A stretch of 64,000 bases of DNA from contig CAMLBO010000002.1 of NCBI GenBank assembly GCA_946478305.1, positions 62,001 through 126,000 of the forward strand, in the 5' to 3' direction. Of this stretch, positions 38,355 to 47,982 are shown piece after piece. Both the position numbers and the translations under genes were made by a program. The DNA comes from an uncultured Enterobacterales bacterium (GTDB lineage: Bacteria; Pseudomonadota; Gammaproteobacteria; Enterobacterales; Enterobacteriaceae). The stretch's first letter is position 1. Each line of letters opens with the position of its first letter. Below the pieces are notes generated by a model. It made no database searches. It was not told the origin of the DNA and was given only the letters and a program-made list of their open reading frames with translations.

Positions 38355-38864
38355 ATGTCATCCAACGTTACCCCGGCAAAAATCGCCATCGTTATGGGGT
38401 CTAAAAGTGACTGGGCGACCATGCAGTTCGCCGCCGGGGTTCTCACAACGCTGAATATTCCTTTCCATGTCGAAGTTGTTTCCGCTCACCGTACGCCAGA
38501 TAAACTGTTCAGCTTTGCCGAACAGGCGGCTGAAAACGGTCTGGATGTGATTATTGCAGGCGCAGGCGGCGCGGCCCATTTACCGGGCATGATCGCAGCG
38601 AAAACGCTGGTGCCGGTGCTCGGCGTACCGGTGCAAAGCGCCGCGCTGAGCGGTGTGGACAGCCTCTATTCCATCGTCCAGATGCCGCGCGGCATTCCGG
38701 TCGGCACGCTGGCTATCGGTAAAGCAGGAGCGGCCAACGCGGCCCTGCTGGCAGCACAGATTCTGGCGCTGCACGACGCTGAGATTGGTAAAAATCTGGC
38801 AGCGTGGCGTCAGGCACAAACCGATGAAGTGCTGAATAACCCCGATCCGCGGGAGGAAGCATGA
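38355..38864 (+). CDS. purE: PurE, N5-carboxyaminoimidazole ribonucleotide mutase
   Basis: Class I PurE of 169 residues, the E. coli length. It converts N5-CAIR to CAIR in purine synthesis. Motifs: IVMGSKSDW (active-site Ser and Asp), SAHRTPD and [12 protein letters not shown]. The ATG at 38355 is chosen with AGGAG upstream; a TTG 27 bases earlier is not needed. It overlaps purK by 4 bases (ATGA). Confidence 0.97.
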   Translation: MSSNVTPAKIAIVMGSKSDWATMQFAAGVLTTLNIPFHVEVVSAHRTPDKLFSFAEQAAENGLDVIIAGAGGAAHLPGMIAAKTLVPVLGVPVQSAALSGVDSLYSIVQMPRGIPVGTLAIGKAGAANAALLAAQILALHDAEIGKNLAAWRQAQTDEVLNNPDPREEA

Positions 38865-39928
38865 AGCCGGTTTGCGTACTCGGAAACGGCCAGTTGGGCA
38901 GAATGCTGCGCCAGGCCGGTGAACCGCTGGGGATCGCGGTTTACCCTGTCGGCCTCGATGCCGAACCGGAAGCCGTGCCCTTTCAGCAAAGCGTGATCAC
39001 CGCTGAAATTGAGCGCTGGCCGGAAACTGCCCTGACCCGTGAACTGGCGACGCACAAAAGTTTTGTGAACCGCGATATCTTTCCGCGTCTGGCCGACCGT
39101 CTGACGCAAAAACAGCTACTCGATCAGCTCGGTTTAGCCACCGCGCCGTGGCAGTTACTGGCAGATGAAAGCGAATGGCCGCAGATCTTCGCACAGCTCG
39201 GCGAGCTGGCGATTGTTAAGCGCCGCGTAGGCGGTTACGACGGCCGTGGTCAGTGGCGTTTGCGCACTGGCGAAGAGAAGACATTACCGGCTGACTGCTA
39301 CGGCGAATGTATCGTCGAGCAAGGCATCAATTTCTCTGGTGAAGTATCGCTGGTGGGCGCGCGCGGCCACGACGGAGTGACCGTATTCTACCCGCTGACC
39401 CATAACCTGCACGAAGACGGCATTCTGCGCACCAGCGTAGCGCTGCCACAACCTGACGCCGCGTTGCAACAGCAAGCTGAAAGCATGTTGTCAGCCATTC
39501 TCAATGAGCTGAATTATGTCGGTGTGATGGCGATGGAGTGTTTTGTCGTCAGCGGAGGTTTGCTGATTAACGAACTGGCACCGCGTGTACACAACAGCGG
39601 GCATTGGACGCAGAACGGGGCATCCTACAGCCAGTTCGAAATGCATCTGCGCGCTATTCTTGGCCTGCCGTTGCCAAAACCAGTGGTCAGTACGCCGTCT
39701 GTGATGGTTAACCTGATTGGCACCGCACTTTCCACCGACTGGCTGAGCCTGCCGCTGGTGAACCTGCACTGGTATGAGAAAGAGGTACGCGAAGGCCGTA
39801 AGGTCGGGCACCTCAATCTGAATGACGCCAGCGCCGGGTTGCTGAAAGAGACGCTGAACGCGTTAGTGCCGATGCTGCCGCCGGAGTACAAAAGCGGTAT
39901 TGCATGGGCGATAAATAAACTCGCTTAA
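38861..39928 (+). CDS. purK: PurK, N5-carboxyaminoimidazole ribonucleotide synthase
   Basis: ATP-grasp enzyme of 355 residues that carboxylates AIR with ATP and bicarbonate. N-terminal [15 protein letters not shown] binds nucleotide; [13 protein letters not shown] and the C-terminal [14 protein letters not shown] are the ATP-grasp motifs. Translationally coupled to purE. Confidence 0.97.
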   Translation: MKPVCVLGNGQLGRMLRQAGEPLGIAVYPVGLDAEPEAVPFQQSVITAEIERWPETALTRELATHKSFVNRDIFPRLADRLTQKQLLDQLGLATAPWQLLADESEWPQIFAQLGELAIVKRRVGGYDGRGQWRLRTGEEKTLPADCYGECIVEQGINFSGEVSLVGARGHDGVTVFYPLTHNLHEDGILRTSVALPQPDAALQQQAESMLSAILNELNYVGVMAMECFVVSGGLLINELAPRVHNSGHWTQNGASYSQFEMHLRAILGLPLPKPVVSTPSVMVNLIGTALSTDWLSLPLVNLHWYEKEVREGRKVGHLNLNDASAGLLKETLNALVPMLPPEYKSGIAWAINKLA

Positions 39929-39940
39929 ATCATTCCTCTA

Positions 39941-39959
39941 CCCGCCCAGTTTGGGCGGG
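39941..39959 (+). terminator. Stem-loop after purK
   Basis: A perfect 8-bp GC-rich stem CCCGCCCA/TGGGCGGG with a 3-base loop begins 12 bases after the purK stop. A T-rich stretch follows only after about 10 bases, so terminator function is probable but not certain. Confidence 0.6.
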
Positions 39960-40106
39960 AGCTGACATCCTTTTTATTATTTCCTCCACCGCTGTTTTAG
40001 GGTTTGTAGCAATACTGACGCAAAATTTTAGGGCAAGCGAAGTGATGGGGTTCCCGCAGGGATGCCCCACGCTTTGCTCGCCCCGTGTATTTCGGGCGAA
40101 CAGGCA

Positions 40107-42554
40107 TTATCCGTTATACCCACGAAACAGCGCCCTTCCCCGCAGTAACCGCACGCCCATCCAGCCACCGCATAGCGACAGCAGCAGCGCGCTGACGAGC
40201 GGCACCGACCACCAGAGCACAATATTTGGCTCCCACGGGAAATCAAACACCTTACGTTGCAGTATCCACAGCGCGGCTTCGGCCCCGACGGCAGCGGCGA
40301 TCCCAGCCACCAGCCCGAGCACCGCGAACTCACACCACAGCGTGCTGCGAAGCAATTTTTTACTGGCGCCCAGCGTGCGGTAGACGATCAGCTCCTGACG
40401 GCGCTGACGCATCCCGATCTGAATCTGTGCCAGCAATAACAGACCGCCGCACAACATCACCAGGATCACCATCACCTCCAGTGCCCGGCTCACCTGCTGC
40501 AACACCTGCCCGACCTGTTTAAGGATAGAACCGATATCCAGCAGGCTAAGCGTCGGGAACTGACGGTTAAGCTGGGTAATGGCTTTACCGTCGCCGTGGT
40601 AGCGGAAACTGGTCAGCCAGCTCTGCGGCTGAGCATCCAGCGCGCCCGGCGGGAAGATGAAGTAGAAGTTCGGACGCAGGCTGTCCCAGTCCACCTTACG
40701 CAGGCTGGAGATTTTGGCGCTGAACTCCTGGGTATCACCGCTGAAGGTCAGCGTATCGCCAATCTTCACGCCCAGCCTTCCGGCCAGGCCGTCGTCTATT
40801 GACACTTCACCGGCCTTCGGCGGGCCGTCACCGGCCACCAGCGGATTGTGATCCGGCAGTCCCTGCATCCAGGTCAGGTTCAGCTCACGGTTAACCGCTT
40901 CGCCTGCGGCATCGTCCGGTTTGATGATATCGGTCGCGACCTGCTGATTAATACCCGTCAGGCGCACGCGGACAATCGGGTAGAAGGTCTCAGGTTCGGC
41001 CTGATGCTGGCGCAGGAAGTCGGTCACCTGCGGCACCTGATCTTTGGTGATATTCAGCAGGAAGTAGTTCGGGCTGTCCGGCGGCAGCTGTTGTTCCCAG
41101 CGGTCCAGCAGGTCGCCGCGTAGCACCAACAGCAAGGCCAGCAGCATAAATGACATGGAGAACGCCGCCAGCTGGCTGAGTGTCACCCACGGCTGACGTA
41201 CCAGACGGTTGATCGCCAGACGCAGCGGCAGTTTGCCGACGCTGATACGCCGCAGCAGCAACAGGCTGCCCCAGCCGATGGCGCCGAGCAGTAACGACAG
41301 CACCACCACACCCGCCAGCAGCGACCACAGCAGCGTACTGCCCCCCACCAGCGCGGCCAACAAGCCCACGACAATCACCAGCATCACCGGAATAAACCAA
41401 CGCAGCGGCCAGACATTCGCCACCACGTCGTTACGCAACACGCGCAGTGGCTGTGTTGCCAGCAGTTGCTTATAAGGACGCGCGCCGACCAGCAGCGAAA
41501 TGACCACCAGCGAGCCCATCGACCAGATCCATGGCCAGATGCCGGACGGCGGCAATGCCGACGGTAAAACCGGTGTCAGCATTTTCATCAGCACTGCTTC
41601 AAACAGCAAACCGATAACGCTGCCACAGACTGCCGCCAGCAGCAGAACCGACACCCACTGGCCGATGATCAACCGGCGCAGCGCTTTTTTACCCGCACCG
41701 AGCGTTTTCAGCACCGCCACCAGATCATAGCGGCTGCGGCAGTAATGCCCCATTGCAACGGCAACGGCGGCAATCGACAACATCAGCGTCAGCAAGGCCG
41801 AGAGCAGCAGGAACTGCTGTGAGCGTTGCAAGGATTTACCTAGCGCCCCTTCGGAATCCTCCATGCCGTACCAGCGCTGATCAGGCTTCAGCAGCCCTTT
41901 GATGGCCTCGCCATAGGTATGAATATTTTCAGCCGTTCCGGCAAACATATAGCGATAGGTCAGACGACTGCCCGGCTGAATAGCGCCGGTTTTCGGCACA
42001 TCATCCAGATTCATGAGCAGCCGTGGTGCGGTCTGGAACGGGTTAAACCCGGAATCCGGCTCCTGAATAATTTCACCGGCAATTTTCAGCGTCGCGTCGC
42101 CAACCTCAAGATTGTCACCCACTTTGACATTCAGTAACGCCATCAGGCGCGGCGCGGCCAGCACCGTGCCCGGCTGCGGTTTAACGCCCGGCGGCTGGGT
42201 TTGTAAGTCACCATACAGCGGATAGGCCTGATCGGTCGCTTTGACATCCGCCAGCTGCGGCGGTGTTTCGCCGTCAACAGAACCCGCGAAAGTCATGGTC
42301 ATAAAGCTCAACTGGCGACTGACTTTTAGCCCTTGCTTCTGCGCATCCTGCAACCAGGCTTCGGTGATCGGATGAGCCGAACGCAGCACGCGGTCAGCGG
42401 CGATAAAGTCACGGCTTTGCTGGCTCAACCCTTTCTCCATGCGATCGCTGATGCTACCGAGCGCCAGCACGCAGGCCACCGCCAGCGTCAGCGCCAGCCA
42501 GACAATCAGCAACGAGGGTTGCCGCCACTCACGCCAGAACCAGCGCCAGATCAT
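40107..42554 (-). CDS. ybbP: YbbP, MacB/FtsX-type ABC permease
   Basis: ABC-transporter membrane protein of 815 residues with about ten helices, two FtsX-like domains and large periplasmic loops. It partners with the ATPase YbbA; the pair is reported to work with the periplasmic esterase TesA, possibly extracting hydrophobic molecules from the membrane. C-terminal FtsX core GMRQRRQELIVYRTLGASK is clear. The ATG at 42554 overlaps the ybbA stop (ATGA); a GTG 12 bases upstream is a weaker alternative. Confidence 0.93.
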   Translation of the reverse strand: MIWRWFWREWRQPSLLIVWLALTLAVACVLALGSISDRMEKGLSQQSRDFIAADRVLRSAHPITEAWLQDAQKQGLKVSRQLSFMTMTFAGSVDGETPPQLADVKATDQAYPLYGDLQTQPPGVKPQPGTVLAAPRLMALLNVKVGDNLEVGDATLKIAGEIIQEPDSGFNPFQTAPRLLMNLDDVPKTGAIQPGSRLTYRYMFAGTAENIHTYGEAIKGLLKPDQRWYGMEDSEGALGKSLQRSQQFLLLSALLTLMLSIAAVAVAMGHYCRSRYDLVAVLKTLGAGKKALRRLIIGQWVSVLLLAAVCGSVIGLLFEAVLMKMLTPVLPSALPPSGIWPWIWSMGSLVVISLLVGARPYKQLLATQPLRVLRNDVVANVWPLRWFIPVMLVIVVGLLAALVGGSTLLWSLLAGVVVLSLLLGAIGWGSLLLLRRISVGKLPLRLAINRLVRQPWVTLSQLAAFSMSFMLLALLLVLRGDLLDRWEQQLPPDSPNYFLLNITKDQVPQVTDFLRQHQAEPETFYPIVRVRLTGINQQVATDIIKPDDAAGEAVNRELNLTWMQGLPDHNPLVAGDGPPKAGEVSIDDGLAGRLGVKIGDTLTFSGDTQEFSAKISSLRKVDWDSLRPNFYFIFPPGALDAQPQSWLTSFRYHGDGKAITQLNRQFPTLSLLDIGSILKQVGQVLQQVSRALEVMVILVMLCGGLLLLAQIQIGMRQRRQELIVYRTLGASKKLLRSTLWCEFAVLGLVAGIAAAVGAEAALWILQRKVFDFPWEPNIVLWWSVPLVSALLLSLCGGWMGVRLLRGRALFRGYNG

Positions 42555-43237
42555 GCTTCCTCCCACAATTTTCCATCGCGCAAGCGTAAGCGGCGCTGGC
42601 AGCGTGCTGCCAGTTGCTCATCGTGTGTGACCAGAATCAGCGTAGTCGCAGCATCACGGTTGAGGGAGAACAGCAGATCCACAATGCGCTCGCCGGTGGC
42701 CCGGTCCAGATTGCCAGTCGGTTCGTCGGCAAACAGCAATTTGGGCTTGCCGATAAACGCACGGGCCAGCGCCACGCGCTGCTGTTCGCCGCCGGAAAGC
42801 TGTGCAGGCAGATGATGCTGCCGCTCACCCAGCCCCAGCTGCTGCAGCAACTGCACCGCCTGTGCGCGACTGCTGGCGTCGGACTCACCGCGCAGCAGGG
42901 CAGGTAGTTGTACGTTCTCCAGCGCGTTCAGCGTCGGCACCAGCATGAAAGACTGAAAAACGAAACCGACATTTTTGGCACGCAGAGCCGCCCGGCCCTC
43001 TTCGTTCATTTGCGTCAACGACTGCCCCAGCAGTTTGACATCTCCACCGGTACCATCATCCAAGCCCGCCAGGATACCGAGCAGGGTTGACTTACCCGAA
43101 CCGGATTCACCAATCAACGCGATGGTTTGCGCCGGTTTGACAACCAGCTCCACACCGGAGAGGATAGTTAACTGACTTTCACCCTGACCGACGTGTTTAC
43201 TAAGATGATGAACTTCAAGAACGTTTCCCGCTGGCAT
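42551..43237 (-). CDS. ybbA: YbbA, ABC transporter ATPase
   Basis: MacB/LolD-type ATPase of 228 residues. Walker A GESGSGKST (near residue 43), the LSGGEQQRVALARAF signature, Walker B LLFADEPTGNLD and the switch His in LVTHDEQ are all intact. It energises YbbP. Its 5' end overlaps that of the divergent tesA gene by 33 bases, so both promoters must lie inside the opposite coding sequence, as in E. coli. Confidence 0.95.
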   Translation of the reverse strand: MPAGNVLEVHHLSKHVGQGESQLTILSGVELVVKPAQTIALIGESGSGKSTLLGILAGLDDGTGGDVKLLGQSLTQMNEEGRAALRAKNVGFVFQSFMLVPTLNALENVQLPALLRGESDASSRAQAVQLLQQLGLGERQHHLPAQLSGGEQQRVALARAFIGKPKLLFADEPTGNLDRATGERIVDLLFSLNRDAATTLILVTHDEQLAARCQRRLRLRDGKLWEEA

Positions 43238-43864
43238 CTTCCTTTCCTTTTCCTTGTATCAATGCTGGTCACCGCGACAATGAGCTTTCGTGCCGCAGCC
43301 GCTGATAACTTGCTGATTATCGGTGATAGTCTGAGCGCGGTTTACCGTCTGCCTGTCGACAGTTCGTGGCCGTCGCTGCTCAATAAAAAGTGGCAGAACG
43401 AAGCCGGTAAACCCACTATTATTAATGCCAGCATCAGCGGTGATACCTCCGCACAGGGGCTGGCACGACTGCCTGCGCTGCTCAAGCAGCATCATCCACG
43501 CTGGGTGTTGATTGAACTGGGGGCCAATGACGGTCTGCGCGGTTTTGCGCCACCGGCTATCGCTCAAACGTTGACCCAGATTATTACACGAGTCAAACAG
43601 GCGGACGCCCAGCCCTTATTGATGCAAATCCGCCTGCCGCCAAACTATGGCCGCCGTTATACCGACGCGTTTTATGCGATTTATCCAGCGCTGGCCAAAC
43701 AAAACGACATTCCGCTGGTACCTTTCTTCATGGAACAGGTCGCCGTGAAACCGGAATGGATGCAGGACGACGGTTTGCATCCGGCGCAGGCCGCCCAGTC
43801 GTTTATCGCGGACTGGATGGCAGACAAACTGGCACCGCTGGTCACATCTGCGGCGAAACCCTAA
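43205..43864 (+). CDS. tesA: TesA, periplasmic thioesterase I / lysophospholipase L1
   Basis: SGNH-hydrolase of 219 residues with a signal peptide ending in RAAAA. The catalytic Ser is in IGDSLSA, the oxyanion Gly and Asn in LGANDG, and the Asp-His pair in DDGLHP. The residue after GDSLSA is Val where E. coli and Pseudomonas TesA have Gly (mature Gly14), an unusual change next to the nucleophile. The ATG at 43205 aligns with the E. coli start MMNF. About 11 residues longer than E. coli TesA, partly in the signal peptide. Confidence 0.93.
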   Translation: MMNFKNVSRWHLPFLFLVSMLVTATMSFRAAAADNLLIIGDSLSAVYRLPVDSSWPSLLNKKWQNEAGKPTIINASISGDTSAQGLARLPALLKQHHPRWVLIELGANDGLRGFAPPAIAQTLTQIITRVKQADAQPLLMQIRLPPNYGRRYTDAFYAIYPALAKQNDIPLVPFFMEQVAVKPEWMQDDGLHPAQAAQSFIADWMADKLAPLVTSAAKP

Positions 43865-43909
43865 GTAAACCACAGTCCTGAAAAATAGGGGCTTCTGACA
43901 GGTAAAGTT

Positions 43910-44686
43910 ATGCAAAAAGCAGTATTGATTACCGGCTGCTCCAGCGGCATTGGCCTGGTAGCCGCACAGGATTTACGTAATCGGGGTTATCGCGTTCTGG
44001 CCGCCTGCCGTAAAACGCAGGATATTGAAAACCTGCGTCAGTTGGGGTTTGAAACCATTGAGTTGGATCTGGATGACAAACAAAGCGTAGCTAACGCTGC
44101 CGCAGACGTTCTCACCCTTACCGGTAACCGGCTTTACGGCCTGTTTAATAATGCCGGTTATGGCGTCTACGGCCCGCTGCATACCGTCAGCCGCGAACAG
44201 TTCGAACAGCAATTTTCCACCAACCTGTTCGGCACACATCAACTGACGCAGCTGCTGTTACCGGCCATGCTGGCGCATGGAGAAGGCCGTATCATTCAGA
44301 CCAGCTCAGTGATGGGACTGGTTAGCACGCCGGGTCGCGGCGCGTATGCAGCCAGTAAGTTTGCGCTGGAAGCCTGGTCCGACACGTTACGCATGGAGCT
44401 GCACGGCACGGGTATTCAGGTCAGCCTGATTGAACCCGGTCCGCTCAGCAGCAATTTCACCCAAAACGTCAACCAGTCACAGGCCGATAAACCGGTGAAT
44501 AACCCCGGTATTGCTCAGCGTTTTACCCTGACGCCGGAGGCAGTATTGCCCAAATTACGCCATGCTTTAGAGAGCCCGCAAGCACGGTTACGCTATCCGG
44601 TCACGCTGGTCGCCCACGCGTTATCGGTGCTAAAACGCCTGTTGCCTGGCCGCCTGCTAGACAAAGTGCTGCGTGGTAATAGTTAA
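43910..44686 (+). CDS. ybbO: YbbO, short-chain dehydrogenase/reductase
   Basis: Classical SDR of 258 residues. The cofactor motif TGCSSGIG, NNAGYG, and the catalytic Ser (TSSVMGL) with YAASK (Tyr and Lys) are present. E. coli YbbO reduces aldehydes with NADPH. It lacks the roughly 12 extra N-terminal residues of the E. coli annotation. It lies 45 bases after tesA on the same strand. Confidence 0.92.
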   Translation: MQKAVLITGCSSGIGLVAAQDLRNRGYRVLAACRKTQDIENLRQLGFETIELDLDDKQSVANAAADVLTLTGNRLYGLFNNAGYGVYGPLHTVSREQFEQQFSTNLFGTHQLTQLLLPAMLAHGEGRIIQTSSVMGLVSTPGRGAYAASKFALEAWSDTLRMELHGTGIQVSLIEPGPLSSNFTQNVNQSQADKPVNNPGIAQRFTLTPEAVLPKLRHALESPQARLRYPVTLVAHALSVLKRLLPGRLLDKVLRGNS

Positions 44687-44779
44687 CGCCACGGTTTTCG
44701 GGGGTTGAAGCGGCGAAAGTCGCCCCCATTTAAACCTGTATACTCATGCCGTTGCGTCAGAAATAAGAGAACTTAACTC

Positions 44780-45637
44780 ATGCTTGCACAACCTTCGATT
44801 ATCGATATCAACGAAACTAACCTGCACCAGACGCTGGAACAGTCCATGTCGCTGCCGGTGATGTTCTATTTCTGGTCTGAGCGCAGCCAGCATTGCCTGC
44901 AGCTCGGCCCGATCCTCGAGCGGCTGGCTGCCGAATATGCCGGCCAGTTGATCCTCGCCCGCGTCGACTGCGACGCTGAGCAAGCTATCGCCCAACAGTT
45001 TGGCCTGCGCTCGATTCCCGCGGTCTACCTGTTTAAAGACGGTCAGCCGGTGGATGGCTTCCAGGGACCACAGCCAGAAGAAGTGATCCGTGAACTGTTG
45101 CAGAAAGTTCTGCCGAAAGAGGAAGAGCTGAAAGTGGCTCAGGCACAGGAACTGATTGAAGCAGGCGATCTGACCGCCGCTCTGCCATTGCTGAAAGAGG
45201 CATGGCAGCTTAGCCATCAGCGCAGTGACATCGGCCTGATGCTGGCGGAAGTCCAGATTCAGCTTAATCGCAGTGAAGATGCCGAAGCGGTGCTGGCAAC
45301 CATTCCTTTGCAGGATAAAGATTCCCGTTATCAGGGGCTGGTGGCACAAATTGAACTGCTGAAACAGGCCGCTGATACACCTGAAATCCAACAGTTGCAG
45401 CAACAGCTGCAACAGGAGCCGGAGAACGTAGAACTGGCCGTGAAACTCAGCCTGCAACTGCACGCCGTCGGGCGTAACGAAGAGGCGCTTGAGTTGCTAA
45501 TGCGGCCACTCAAGAAAGATCTCGGTGCAGCAAACGGCACAGCGCGTAAAACGCTGATGGATATTCTGGCCGCACTGGGCACCGGCGACGCGCTGGCCGC
45601 GAAATACCGCCGCCAGCTTTATTCCCTGCTCTACTAA
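44780..45637 (+). CDS. cnoX: CnoX (YbbN), thioredoxin-fold chaperedoxin
   Basis: Protein of 285 residues with an N-terminal thioredoxin domain and C-terminal TPR-like helices (from about residue 120). The usual CxxC is replaced by SQHC (Cys39), so it lacks oxidoreductase activity, as in E. coli CnoX. There it is activated by hypochlorous acid, holds oxidised clients and hands them to GroEL/ES. Confidence 0.94.
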   Translation: MLAQPSIIDINETNLHQTLEQSMSLPVMFYFWSERSQHCLQLGPILERLAAEYAGQLILARVDCDAEQAIAQQFGLRSIPAVYLFKDGQPVDGFQGPQPEEVIRELLQKVLPKEEELKVAQAQELIEAGDLTAALPLLKEAWQLSHQRSDIGLMLAEVQIQLNRSEDAEAVLATIPLQDKDSRYQGLVAQIELLKQAADTPEIQQLQQQLQQEPENVELAVKLSLQLHAVGRNEEALELLMRPLKKDLGAANGTARKTLMDILAALGTGDALAAKYRRQLYSLLY

Positions 45638-45646
45638 TGATCTTCA

Positions 45647-45682
45647 CGCGGTGGCCCCTTATGCGGGTCGCCGCGTTGTTTT
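45647..45682 (+). terminator. Intrinsic terminator of cnoX
   Basis: An 11-bp stem with two G-U pairs (45647-45657 with 45665-45675) and a 7-base loop is followed by TTGTTTT, 9 bases after the stop codon. Confidence 0.82.
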
Positions 45683-45855
45683 CTGCCCCGACTCCCGCTT
45701 TCTGTCCCCTGAACTATCCTTAATCAATACGCCTTAGTGACAAACTGTGCGACAATCCCTGCCGAGCAAAGTTTGTTATTATGCTTACAGGAATCTGTTT
45801 TTGCTGGAAAAACCGGAAAAACACTCAGGACACCGAGTTACAGGAGTTGTATACC

Positions 45856-46764
45856 ATGCTGACCGTAATCCCCATTATTATTGTTCTCGCGCTGTTGGTG
45901 GTATTCGCCGGCGTCAAAATTGTGCCACAGGGTTTCCAGTGGACCGTCGAACGCTTTGGCCGTTATACCAAAACCCTGATGCCGGGCCTGAATCTGGTGG
46001 TGCCGTTCGTTGACCGCGTGGGCCGCAAAATCAACATGATGGAACAGGTGCTGGATATTCCTTCCCAGGAGATCATCTCCCGCGATAACGCCAACGTAGC
46101 TATCGATGCCGTGTGCTTTATTCAGGTTATCGACCCGGCGCGCGCGGCGTATGAAGTGAGTAATCTGGAACAGGCGATCGTCAACCTGACCATGACTAAC
46201 TTCCGTACCGTACTAGGTTCGATGGAACTCGATGAGATGCTCTCACAGCGTGACAACATCAACGCCCGTCTGCTGCATATCGTCGATGAAGCGACCAATC
46301 CATGGGGCGTAAAAATCACCCGTATTGAGATCCGCGACGTCCGTCCACCCGCAGAACTGGTTTCCGCAATGAACGCCCAGATGAAAGCCGAACGTACCAA
46401 GCGTGCCGACATTCTGGAAGCCGAAGGGGTGCGTCAGTCCGCCATTTTACGTGCCGAAGGTGAAAAGCAGTCGCAAATCCTGAAAGCTGAAGGTGAACGT
46501 CAGTCAGCCTTCTTGCAGGCAGAAGCCCGTGAACGTGCCGCCGAAGCGGAAGCTCAGGCGACCAAAATGGTGTCCGAAGCCATAGAGGCAGGCAGCGTTC
46601 ACGCCATCAACTACTTCGTGGCACAGAAATATACCGACGCGCTGACGAAAATCGGCTCGGCCAACAACAGCAAAGTGATCATGATGCCGCTGGATGCCAG
46701 CAGCCTGATGGGCTCGATTGGTGGTATCGCTGAATTACTGAAAGAAACCAAAGGCGGCAAGTAA
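45856..46764 (+). CDS. qmcA: QmcA, SPFH/stomatin-family membrane protein
   Basis: Band-7/SPFH protein of 302 residues. One N-terminal membrane helix (about residues 2-22) precedes the SPFH domain ([16 protein letters not shown]) and a long Ala/Glu-rich coiled coil with repeated [11 protein letters not shown]-type units. It forms cage-like membrane assemblies and partners with NfeD-type YbbJ. The ATG at 45856 has AGGAG at 9 bases and starts the membrane helix; an in-frame ATG at 45781 is rejected. The stop overlaps ybbJ (TAATG). Confidence 0.94.
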   Translation: MLTVIPIIIVLALLVVFAGVKIVPQGFQWTVERFGRYTKTLMPGLNLVVPFVDRVGRKINMMEQVLDIPSQEIISRDNANVAIDAVCFIQVIDPARAAYEVSNLEQAIVNLTMTNFRTVLGSMELDEMLSQRDNINARLLHIVDEATNPWGVKITRIEIRDVRPPAELVSAMNAQMKAERTKRADILEAEGVRQSAILRAEGEKQSQILKAEGERQSAFLQAEARERAAEAEAQATKMVSEAIEAGSVHAINYFVAQKYTDALTKIGSANNSKVIMMPLDASSLMGSIGGIAELLKETKGGK

Positions 46765-47228
46765 TGCTGCAACAGCTTATAGCAAGCCCGCACCTTTTCT
46801 GGCTGTCGCTCGGCGGCCTGCTGCTGGCAGCGGAACTGCTCGGTGCGAGCGGTTATTTGCTGTGGAGCGGCATTGCGGCGGCGCTGGTGGGTTTACTGAC
46901 CTGGGTGCTGCCGCTGTCGTGGGAGTGGCAGGGGGTCTGCTTTGCCGTGCTAACCATGGTGGCCGCGTGGCTGTGGTGGCGCTGGCTGACCAGCAGGCAA
47001 AAGTCTGACCCGCAGAACAGTTCACTGAATCAGCGTGGCCAGCAGATGGTCGGTAAGCACGCGACGGTGCTTGAACCCATGAGTAACGGCTACAGCCGTG
47101 TGCGCATCGGCGACAGTACCTGGCGCATTACCAGCACCGCGCCGTTAAGCGTGGGTGATGACGTGATAATCACCCACGTTGAAGGGATCACTTTGCGGGT
47201 TGAGCCGGGGAAGAACAACACCCCGTAA
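46764..47228 (+). CDS. ybbJ: YbbJ, NfeD-like membrane protein
   Basis: NfeD-family protein of 154 residues. Two or three membrane helices (about residues 10-75) are followed by an OB-fold-like domain ([26 protein letters not shown]). It is translationally coupled to qmcA. Its last 41 bases overlap the convergent cueR coding end. Confidence 0.93.
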   Translation: MLQQLIASPHLFWLSLGGLLLAAELLGASGYLLWSGIAAALVGLLTWVLPLSWEWQGVCFAVLTMVAAWLWWRWLTSRQKSDPQNSSLNQRGQQMVGKHATVLEPMSNGYSRVRIGDSTWRITSTAPLSVGDDVIITHVEGITLRVEPGKNNTP

Positions 47229-47604
47229 GATTATTGATAATCGGGCACTCTGCCCCTTCATCACCCGGACAAGACTCTGCCAGCGTCAGCAACCGTTGGC
47301 GCATCTCCTTCAGTTCTTCGATATGCTGCGCAATCTCGGCGGCCTTCTCCAGGGTGCGGGCTTTGACGTCCGCACTATGACGCTCAGGATTATGGAACAG
47401 CGCTACCAGCTCCTGACACTCTTCGAGGGTAAAGCCCACCTGACGTGCCTGCCGCAACAGTGTCAGCTCTTCGATATGTTTAGGCGCATAACTGCGGTAG
47501 CCGTTCTCACTGCGCATCGGCGCGGTGACCAGCCCCTTCTCCTCATAAAAACGGATCGCCTTGCTGGTAAGTCCGGTTTTTTTTGCCACATCGCTGATAT
47601 TCAT
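47188..47604 (-). CDS. cueR: CueR, Cu(I)-responsive MerR-family activator
   Basis: MerR-family regulator of 138 residues. An N-terminal winged helix ([20 protein letters not shown]) precedes the dimerisation helix and the metal loop with Cys112 and Cys120 ([12 protein letters not shown]), which bind Cu(I), Ag(I) or Au(I). The C-terminal CC pair is typical. It is divergent from copZ, with the CueR operator between them, and its 3' end overlaps ybbJ by 41 bases. Confidence 0.96.
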   Translation of the reverse strand: MNISDVAKKTGLTSKAIRFYEEKGLVTAPMRSENGYRSYAPKHIEELTLLRQARQVGFTLEECQELVALFHNPERHSADVKARTLEKAAEIAQHIEELKEMRQRLLTLAESCPGDEGAECPIINNLTGCCSSPAQPAK

Positions 47605-47612
47605 GTTGCCCC

Positions 47613-47643
47613 TTGACCTTCACCTTGCAGGAAGGTTTATCCT
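47613..47643 (+). promoter_or_regulatory. CueR-controlled promoter of copZ
   Basis: The -35 TTGACC (47613-47618) and -10 TATCCT (47638-47643) are separated by the 19-base spacer typical of MerR-family promoters. The dyad ACCTTC (47616-47621) / GAAGGT (47631-47636) lies between them. This closely resembles the E. coli copA promoter. Confidence 0.93.
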
Positions 47644-47687
47644 ACTGCCTGAATCGAAAAAGGCCAACCGGCTATTATGAGGAAAAT

Positions 47688-47891
47688 ATGATGACTACCA
47701 CCGTTTTGCATCTTGAAGGTTTATCTTGCGGGCACTGTGTGGCCTCTACGCGTAAAGCACTGGAAGCCATACCCGGCACCACTCAGGTTGACGTTGAACT
47801 GAATAAAGCCGTTGTGCAAAGTTCAGCGTCTGCCCAGCAATTGATCGATGCGGTTGAAGAAGCCGGGTACCACGCCACACTGGCATCCTGA
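47688..47891 (+). CDS. copZ: CopZ-type copper chaperone (stand-alone HMA domain)
   Basis: Single heavy-metal-associated domain of 67 residues with the Cu(I)-binding motif GLSCGHC near residue 11. It is the length of a free copper chaperone, not an ATPase fragment: it ends in a stop codon and the following DNA shows no ATPase sequence. GAGGA precedes the ATG at 47688; an in-frame ATG at 47613 falls inside the promoter. The position corresponds to copA in E. coli, but copA is absent here. Confidence 0.88.
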   Translation: MMTTTVLHLEGLSCGHCVASTRKALEAIPGTTQVDVELNKAVVQSSASAQQLIDAVEEAGYHATLAS

Positions 47892-47982
47892 CTTCTCCCC
47901 TAAAAATCAGGACTTTCCCCCTGTTCGCTGAACTGCTGACGCGCTAGCATGTCCCTTCATTCACTGGAGGAGACAATGCCAT

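Noticed and set aside
47613-47687. N-terminal extension of copZ from the ATG at 47613
   Set aside because: That ATG lies in the -35/operator region of the CueR promoter, so it would not be in the transcript; the ATG at 47688 has its own ribosome-binding site.
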